Assembly: GCA_017408405.1 (NCBI GenBank)
Contig: JAFQUP010000216.1
Location: forward strand, 1-64,000
Reading direction: 5' to 3'
Length of the DNA stretch: 64,000 nt
Source: Thermoguttaceae bacterium
Lineage (GTDB): Bacteria > Planctomycetota > Planctomycetia > Pirellulales > Thermoguttaceae
Positions 59,336 through 64,000 of this stretch are shown in pieces (within the stretch, counting starts at the first letter, position 1; every line of letters begins with the position of its first letter). Position numbers and translations under genes: made by a program. The notes under the pieces were generated by a model. The model did not search any database. It saw only the letters and a program-made list of their open reading frames with translations, and was not told where the DNA came from.

Positions 59336-62140
59336 GTGACCGGAATTTTGATGTTTTCTGAGATACGGAAAGTTATGAAGAGGTTTTGTTTTGGCGCGCT
59401 CTTCTGCCTGATTGGCGGAATGCTGCTTTTTAACTGTCGGATTTATGCGGCTGAATCCGCTTTAACAGTTCTTCAAAGTGAAAAAGAAGAAGGAATTTGT
59501 TTGGAAAGCGGCTTCTTTTCGTTGAAAATTGGGGCGGACGGTCAGGTTTTGAATGCGATCGAGCGCAAAACAGGCAAAGATTGGCTTGCTCCTGGCGGTG
59601 GTCAGTTTTTCGCGTTAATTAATATGAAGAAGAATGATCAGGCGATTCTTCCCGAAAAAGTCACCTGGGTTGAAGGAGCGGAAGGTAAAAAAATTAAAAT
59701 CTTTTTTCGAAACCAGACAGAAGTCATCTTAAACTATGAATCGTTTCAGGACTTTTTTACTCTTGAGGTAGATTCTGTCAACAGTGATTTTTATCGAATT
59801 GAGTTTGGGCGTGTGACTCTTGCGCCGGATTACTCGCTTTCAGACGCGTTTGGTTTTTCTTCTTTGATTCTGACAATTCAGACCAATGTCGTAGAGTACC
59901 CGGGAAAAGCGACACGCCTTGGAGCGCGCTGTTACGGTGAAATAGGCGCGGTTGGAGCGAAAGCCGCGTTCGTGGCTGTTCCGGAAAATCAAATGCGAAA
60001 TGTCATGAAGAGCGTAACGGAGATGATCCTGGCCAAATCATCGGAGGATCCCGAGTACTGGAAGATCGCGCCGCCAGTGAGTCGAAATGGAGGGGGGTTC
60101 GCGAAGGATAACCAGAAGAATCGCGGATCGTATATTATCACGAGTTATCCGCTTACCGCGGAGGAAGTTCCTCAATGGGCGGAACATCTCGCGCGATTTG
60201 GAGTTAATCAGATTGATTTTCATCAGGGAAATCCATATCGGCAGGGAGATTTTGTTTTCAAGGAGTCCGCTTATCCAAACGGAATCACTGATTTCCGGCG
60301 AATGACTGATGAACTGAAAAAGCACGGTATGATGGCCGGACTCCATACTTATTCGGAATTTGTTGTTGGAGGGTCAAAATACCTCACGCCGGTTCCTCAT
60401 AATGATTTGGATATTATTCGATATTTTACTCTGTCGCGGGATATTGATGAAACGGAGAACGAAATTCCTGTTGAGGAAAGCACCCGTGAAGTATCGCTTA
60501 TTTGCGGATATACGATTCGAAATAGTCTTTATCTGAAAATTGATTCCGAGATCATCGGCTTTCATGATTTGACCCCAAATGGTTTTACAAAATGCGAGCG
60601 GGGCGCGTTTGGGACGAAAGCCGCTTCTCATGCCAAGGGTGCCAGAGTGGGGCATTTAACCCGTTTTTTCAATTCCTATTTTGCTCCGAATCCCAAGAGT
60701 GAACTGTTTTTGGAAATCGCGCGCAATACGGCCAAAACGTATGATGAGGGCGGATTCAGCATGATCTATCTTGACGCGCTGGACGGAACCAGCTCGATCG
60801 TTGAGGATCGAGAACTCGCATGGTACTATGACGCGCTTTTTGTGCGTGAGATTCTGCGGAATATCAAATCAGAGCCTCCGCTTCTCGAGTATAGTACGAT
60901 GTCTCCGTCTCTTTGGGCTGCCCGAAGCCGAATGGGAGCGTGGGATTCGCCGGTCAGAGGTTACCTGAATTTTTTTGACTGGCATTTTGAATCCAATCTC
61001 ACCAGTGCGGTTAAGTGTTACCTGCCGGGTCAAATGGGGTGGTTCGCGGTTTGTCCTTCCAGAGTAAAATCTGATTATCTGAATTTTCAGACTCAGACAC
61101 TTTATCGGGAACATCTGGATTATCTTGGTGCAAAATGTCTTGGCCATGATCATGGACTTTCTTATCTTGACATTTCTCCCGGGACACTTGTTCCCGCCGC
61201 TTTCGAAAATGGGAAACGTCTCAGTCTTTACGATACGCTGCGCCGGGAGAATTACTTTACCCCGGAAATTCGTGAAATGCTCAAAGAGCCTGGAAAGCAT
61301 TTTCGAGTCGTAAAAGAAGGGGAAAAATATCTCATGAAACCGGCGGAGTATTGGACTTTCCGTCCGACCTTGGAGAAACATACTTTTATGATTTCCAATT
61401 CTTTTGGGAAACAGAAACCCTATTTGAGAATTGAAAATCTTTATGCCGTTGAAGCGTATGATTCACCGGAAGCAATGGAGCTGATTCCGTTTGATGGAAA
61501 CGCGAAGGCTCAGAGTGTGTCAGCGAAGAATATAGAGGATCCTTTCATGGATCTTCGAGCAAAGCAGGGACTTGGCCTTTGGATTTTTGGAGACGGTCAG
61601 GGACAGATCGTGAACGTGAGGGTGGAGAGTCCGTATTTTAAACTTTCCGGAGTCGCGGATCATTACGCGAAAATAGACCATAAAGGGTGGAAATACTTTG
61701 AATTTGCCGAGCTTGAAAATGGAGATTTCAGGGGTACGCGCTGGCCGGCAGGACGGAGCGGTCTTTATGTTGAGTATCGTCAGAGCGTCAAATATGATTC
61801 CATATCCGGTATTTACGTGATGATTAACGGACCAGCGGATGGATTACGGTTTCGTACCTTGAAAGCACTTCCGCTTCGGGAAACGGAGCTGAAAGATCCT
61901 GTTGTCGCGATTGCCGGAACGGAGATTATCCTTAAGGGAACAATTCCCAGCGGATGTTATGCCGAGATTGTGCCGGAGACGGATAAAATTTTAGTGAAGG
62001 ATCCTGTCGGAAACGTGGTTGGGGAATTGAGTCCTTCTTTGCCGATACCGGAATTGGCGGATGGTGAATCAGAGGTGAAGATTTCTTTCAGCCAGGAGGC
62101 GCCGCGTACCCGATGGACCATAGGTGTTTATGGCAAATAG
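59336..62140 (+). CDS. large exported protein, possibly a glycoside hydrolase-type TIM barrel; family not recognised
   Basis: 934 residues from a GTG with an excellent AAGGAGG ribosome-binding site 6 nt upstream; an internal ATG at 59375 would begin directly at the signal peptide (ending YAAES). The N-terminal ~200 residues look like a beta-sandwich (FSLKIGADGQVLNAIERKTG). The middle, about 270-620, has the strand pattern of a TIM barrel with possible acidic catalytic residues in NQIDFHQGNPYRQGD, GMMAGLHTYSEF and SMIYLDALDGTSS. The C-terminal part is beta-rich again. This three-part design is like several glycosidase families acting on plant glycans, but I cannot assign one. Context with the CE15-like and AGE-like genes supports a carbohydrate role. 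Confidence 0.6.
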   Translation: MTGILMFSEIRKVMKRFCFGALFCLIGGMLLFNCRIYAAESALTVLQSEKEEGICLESGFFSLKIGADGQVLNAIERKTGKDWLAPGGGQFFALINMKKNDQAILPEKVTWVEGAEGKKIKIFFRNQTEVILNYESFQDFFTLEVDSVNSDFYRIEFGRVTLAPDYSLSDAFGFSSLILTIQTNVVEYPGKATRLGARCYGEIGAVGAKAAFVAVPENQMRNVMKSVTEMILAKSSEDPEYWKIAPPVSRNGGGFAKDNQKNRGSYIITSYPLTAEEVPQWAEHLARFGVNQIDFHQGNPYRQGDFVFKESAYPNGITDFRRMTDELKKHGMMAGLHTYSEFVVGGSKYLTPVPHNDLDIIRYFTLSRDIDETENEIPVEESTREVSLICGYTIRNSLYLKIDSEIIGFHDLTPNGFTKCERGAFGTKAASHAKGARVGHLTRFFNSYFAPNPKSELFLEIARNTAKTYDEGGFSMIYLDALDGTSSIVEDRELAWYYDALFVREILRNIKSEPPLLEYSTMSPSLWAARSRMGAWDSPVRGYLNFFDWHFESNLTSAVKCYLPGQMGWFAVCPSRVKSDYLNFQTQTLYREHLDYLGAKCLGHDHGLSYLDISPGTLVPAAFENGKRLSLYDTLRRENYFTPEIREMLKEPGKHFRVVKEGEKYLMKPAEYWTFRPTLEKHTFMISNSFGKQKPYLRIENLYAVEAYDSPEAMELIPFDGNAKAQSVSAKNIEDPFMDLRAKQGLGLWIFGDGQGQIVNVRVESPYFKLSGVADHYAKIDHKGWKYFEFAELENGDFRGTRWPAGRSGLYVEYRQSVKYDSISGIYVMINGPADGLRFRTLKALPLRETELKDPVVAIAGTEIILKGTIPSGCYAEIVPETDKILVKDPVGNVVGELSPSLPIPELADGESEVKISFSQEAPRTRWTIGVYGK

Positions 62141-62333
62141 TTTTTTGATGGGCGGGAACACTCCAGGCATAAGGGACTTTTCAAAACCTGCTTTCCTGGC
62201 AGAAAAACGGGAGCGTTTTGATTTTTGGACAGTCGCGCTAAAACTTTTCCGAAGATTTTAGGGCAGTGGAAGAAATCAAAATAAAAAAGTTGCCAGTTTC
62301 GAAAAATTTTTTGTCAGGAGCTTCCCCCCCGTC

Positions 62334-62361
62334 TTGCGTGAATTCAAAAATCGGGTAAAAT
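62334..62361 (+). promoter_or_regulatory. promoter of gltX
   Basis: TTGCGT, 16-nt spacer, TAAAAT, ending about 50 nt before the gltX start. Confidence 0.65.
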
Positions 62362-62412
62362 AAAAATGGATTGTTTATTTTTAACCCTTCATTTTTTTAC
62401 GAGACAGAAATC

Positions 62413-63876
62413 ATGTCAGAAGTCAAAACCCGTTTTGCCCCGTCTCCTACGGGATTTATGCATATTGGAAATCTTCGTACCGCACTTTATGCCTATTTGA
62501 CGGCTAAAAGTCAGGGGGGAAAGTTTATTCTTCGTATTGAGGATACCGACCAGGACCGCAAGGTTGACGGAGCTGTTCAGGTAATTTACGATACGTTGAG
62601 TATCGCTGGTCTGCGTAATGATGAAGGACCCGATTGCGGCGGGCCGAACGGACCGTATGTTCAGTCAGAGCGTCTGGATATTTATCGAAAGTACGCGCAG
62701 CAGCTCGTAGAGCAGGGCGATGCCTACTATTGCTTCTGCACAAAAGACAGACTCGCGAAACTTCACGAGGAACAGGAATCCCCTGATTTTAAGGGGCGTC
62801 ACGGATATGACGGTCATTGCCGGCATCTGCCGAAAGCGGAGGTGGAAGCTTTGCTGGCTGCCGGTACGCCTTACGTAATTCGTCAGAAAGTTCCGCAGGA
62901 TGGCGTCACGGCATATCATGACGTCGTTTTCGGGGATGTTTCTGTTAGTAATTCAGAACTCCAGGATATTGTTCTGATTAAGGCGGACGGATTTCCCACG
63001 TATAATTTCGCGCATGTGATTGATGATCATTTGATGGAAGTTACTCACGTAACCCGCGGCAGCGAATACGTTGCCCAGACACCCGCATATATTTTGATTT
63101 ATCGGGCATTTGGCTGGGAGCATCCGACGTATATTCATTTGCCGCTGATTATGGGGAAAGATGCCGAAGGCAATGTGTCGAAACTTTCCAAACGGCATGG
63201 TTCGGTCAGCTTCCAGGACATGATTGAGGATGGTTATCTTACGGAAGCGATTATTAACTATATCGCGCTGTTAGGATGGAATCCAAAGACGGACGAGGAA
63301 ATGTTTACCCTGGCTGAGCTTGAGAAACGTTTCAATCCGGAAGCGATCAATAAATCTCCGGCTATTTTTGACTATGAGAAACTCCTTTGGTTCAATGGTC
63401 AGTACATTCGGAAACTTTCCGCGGATGAATTTTACGAAAAAGCCCTTCCATTCATTCGTCAGGCTGTGAAAAATGAATCAATCGACATGCGGAAGTTAGC
63501 GGCATTGCTTCAGCAACGTCTGGAAAAGATGACGCAAATTCCGGCTCAGCTTACTTTTTTTGACGCGCTTCCGGAATATTCGAATGAACTTTATGTGAAC
63601 GCGAAGAGTAAATCGACCCTGGAATCCGCTCCGCAGGCACTGGCTAAGAGCATTGAAGTTCTTGAAGGGCTTGATGAGTGGACGAATGAGAAGCTTTATT
63701 ACGCGCTGAAAGACGTTGCCGCGGAGCTTGGAGTCAAGGCTAACGCGGTAATGTGGGCAGTGCGTGTTGCCGCGACAGGAACGCTCGTTACTCCTGGCGG
63801 AGCGACGGATATTCTCGATATTTTGGGAAAGGAAGAGTCTTTGAACCGTTTGAAAAATGGTTTGGCTCGTTTCTGA
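62413..63876 (+). CDS. gltX: glutamyl-tRNA synthetase
   Basis: 487 residues from the ATG at 62413, which puts FAPSPTGFMHIGN at the N-terminus; the frame is open to 62371 but that adds residues unlike the family. Class I signatures: HIGN (17-20) and KLSKR (257-261, the KMSKS equivalent). Cys107, Cys109 and Cys136 lie where zinc-binding GluRS enzymes have their site. The C-terminal anticodon-binding domain is complete. Charges tRNA-Glu (and possibly tRNA-Gln in organisms using the amidotransferase route). Monocistronic, with its own promoter and terminator. Confidence 0.97.
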   Translation: MSEVKTRFAPSPTGFMHIGNLRTALYAYLTAKSQGGKFILRIEDTDQDRKVDGAVQVIYDTLSIAGLRNDEGPDCGGPNGPYVQSERLDIYRKYAQQLVEQGDAYYCFCTKDRLAKLHEEQESPDFKGRHGYDGHCRHLPKAEVEALLAAGTPYVIRQKVPQDGVTAYHDVVFGDVSVSNSELQDIVLIKADGFPTYNFAHVIDDHLMEVTHVTRGSEYVAQTPAYILIYRAFGWEHPTYIHLPLIMGKDAEGNVSKLSKRHGSVSFQDMIEDGYLTEAIINYIALLGWNPKTDEEMFTLAELEKRFNPEAINKSPAIFDYEKLLWFNGQYIRKLSADEFYEKALPFIRQAVKNESIDMRKLAALLQQRLEKMTQIPAQLTFFDALPEYSNELYVNAKSKSTLESAPQALAKSIEVLEGLDEWTNEKLYYALKDVAAELGVKANAVMWAVRVAATGTLVTPGGATDILDILGKEESLNRLKNGLARF

Positions 63877-63887
63877 GTTTTGGAAGT

Positions 63888-63926
63888 CCCCTCAAAGGAA
63901 CGTTTGTTTTGAGTTTCTTTGAGGGG
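63888..63926 (+). terminator. terminator of gltX
   Basis: CCCCTCAAAGGAAC pairs with GTTTCTTTGAGGGG over 14 positions (one mismatch or wobble) around an 11-nt loop, 12 nt after the stop codon; T-rich sequence follows. Confidence 0.8.
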
Positions 63927-64000
63927 ATTGGAATATTCTTTTTCATTCATATCTGGTTTGTTTTCGGCTTATTTAGGGGCATTTGGGAAATTTATGCAAA

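Overview
The window looks like a chromosomal segment of a planctomycete, probably a moderate- to low-GC, animal- or gut-associated relative of the Pirellulales/Thermoguttaceae. This placement is inferred from content: a DUF1559 pilin-like protein with the LPAVQQAREAAR signature and an H-x9-DG motif, five Gfo/Idh/MocA oxidoreductases with twin-arginine-like N-termini, a large exported protein with a cytochrome-like Cys/His site, a PEP-CTERM protein with autotransporter-type beta repeats, and a Ser/Thr kinase beside a short SecA-like ATPase. No rRNA, tRNA, CRISPR array, transposase or integrase was seen.

The most striking region is 3.4-11.3 kb, a seven-gene minus-strand operon that reads like a bacterial ESCRT module. 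In transcription order it encodes a Vps4/katanin-type AAA ATPase with an MIT-like N-terminal domain; a Snf7/CHMP4-like helical protein with an N-terminal membrane-anchor-like segment; a protein with a possible degenerate SPFH domain and a coiled coil; an SPFH-like, long coiled-coil, zinc-ribbon protein; a small excisionase-type HTH protein; a protein with two degenerate FHA-like modules; and a second ESCRT-III-like helical protein. Gene spacing is tight (one TAATG overlap, several gaps of 8-30 nt). A sigma70-like promoter sits upstream of the ATPase gene, followed at once by three tandem 10-bp repeats. The combination suggests a regulated membrane-remodelling machine with its own filament subunits, disassembly ATPase, membrane scaffold and transcription factor.

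Around it: 0-3.1 kb holds two tandemly duplicated Gfo/Idh/MocA genes, each with its own near-identical promoter. 11.9-16.7 kb holds the DUF1559 protein, another Gfo/Idh/MocA and the cytochrome-like exported protein. 16.9-19.2 kb (minus) has a C_GCAxxG_C_C redox-family protein, an endonuclease/exonuclease/phosphatase-fold protein and an N-terminal-type prepilin peptidase lacking its second catalytic Asp motif. 19.5-24.1 kb has a Gfo/Idh/MocA, a HAD phosphatase and the divergent pair epmB/efp. 24.2-28.7 kb has the translationally coupled SecA-like/kinase pair. 28.8-33.8 kb has two GC-rich genes (VIT-VWA-TPR protein, Old Yellow Enzyme family).

34.2-38.6 kb is a plus-strand housekeeping run: rimI-like acetyltransferase, rsmG with a long low-complexity tail, ribD, and a homocysteine S-methyltransferase. 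38.7-45.0 kb (minus) encodes two very large exported proteins, a beta-helix carbohydrate-active protein and a lactonase-propeller/TPR fusion. 45.4-50.1 kb (minus) is a uronate-type catabolic cluster: SDR, mannonate dehydratase, MFS transporter, RraA-family aldolase. 51.0-62.1 kb holds the PEP-CTERM protein, a Gfo/Idh/MocA, an AGE-family epimerase, a CE15-like glucuronoyl esterase and an unrecognised large exported protein. gltX closes the window. Together the accessory genes point to an organism feeding on plant glycans and uronic acids. Promoters of the form TTGNNN-16/17-TAAAAT recur. Rho-independent-type hairpins separate most transcription units.
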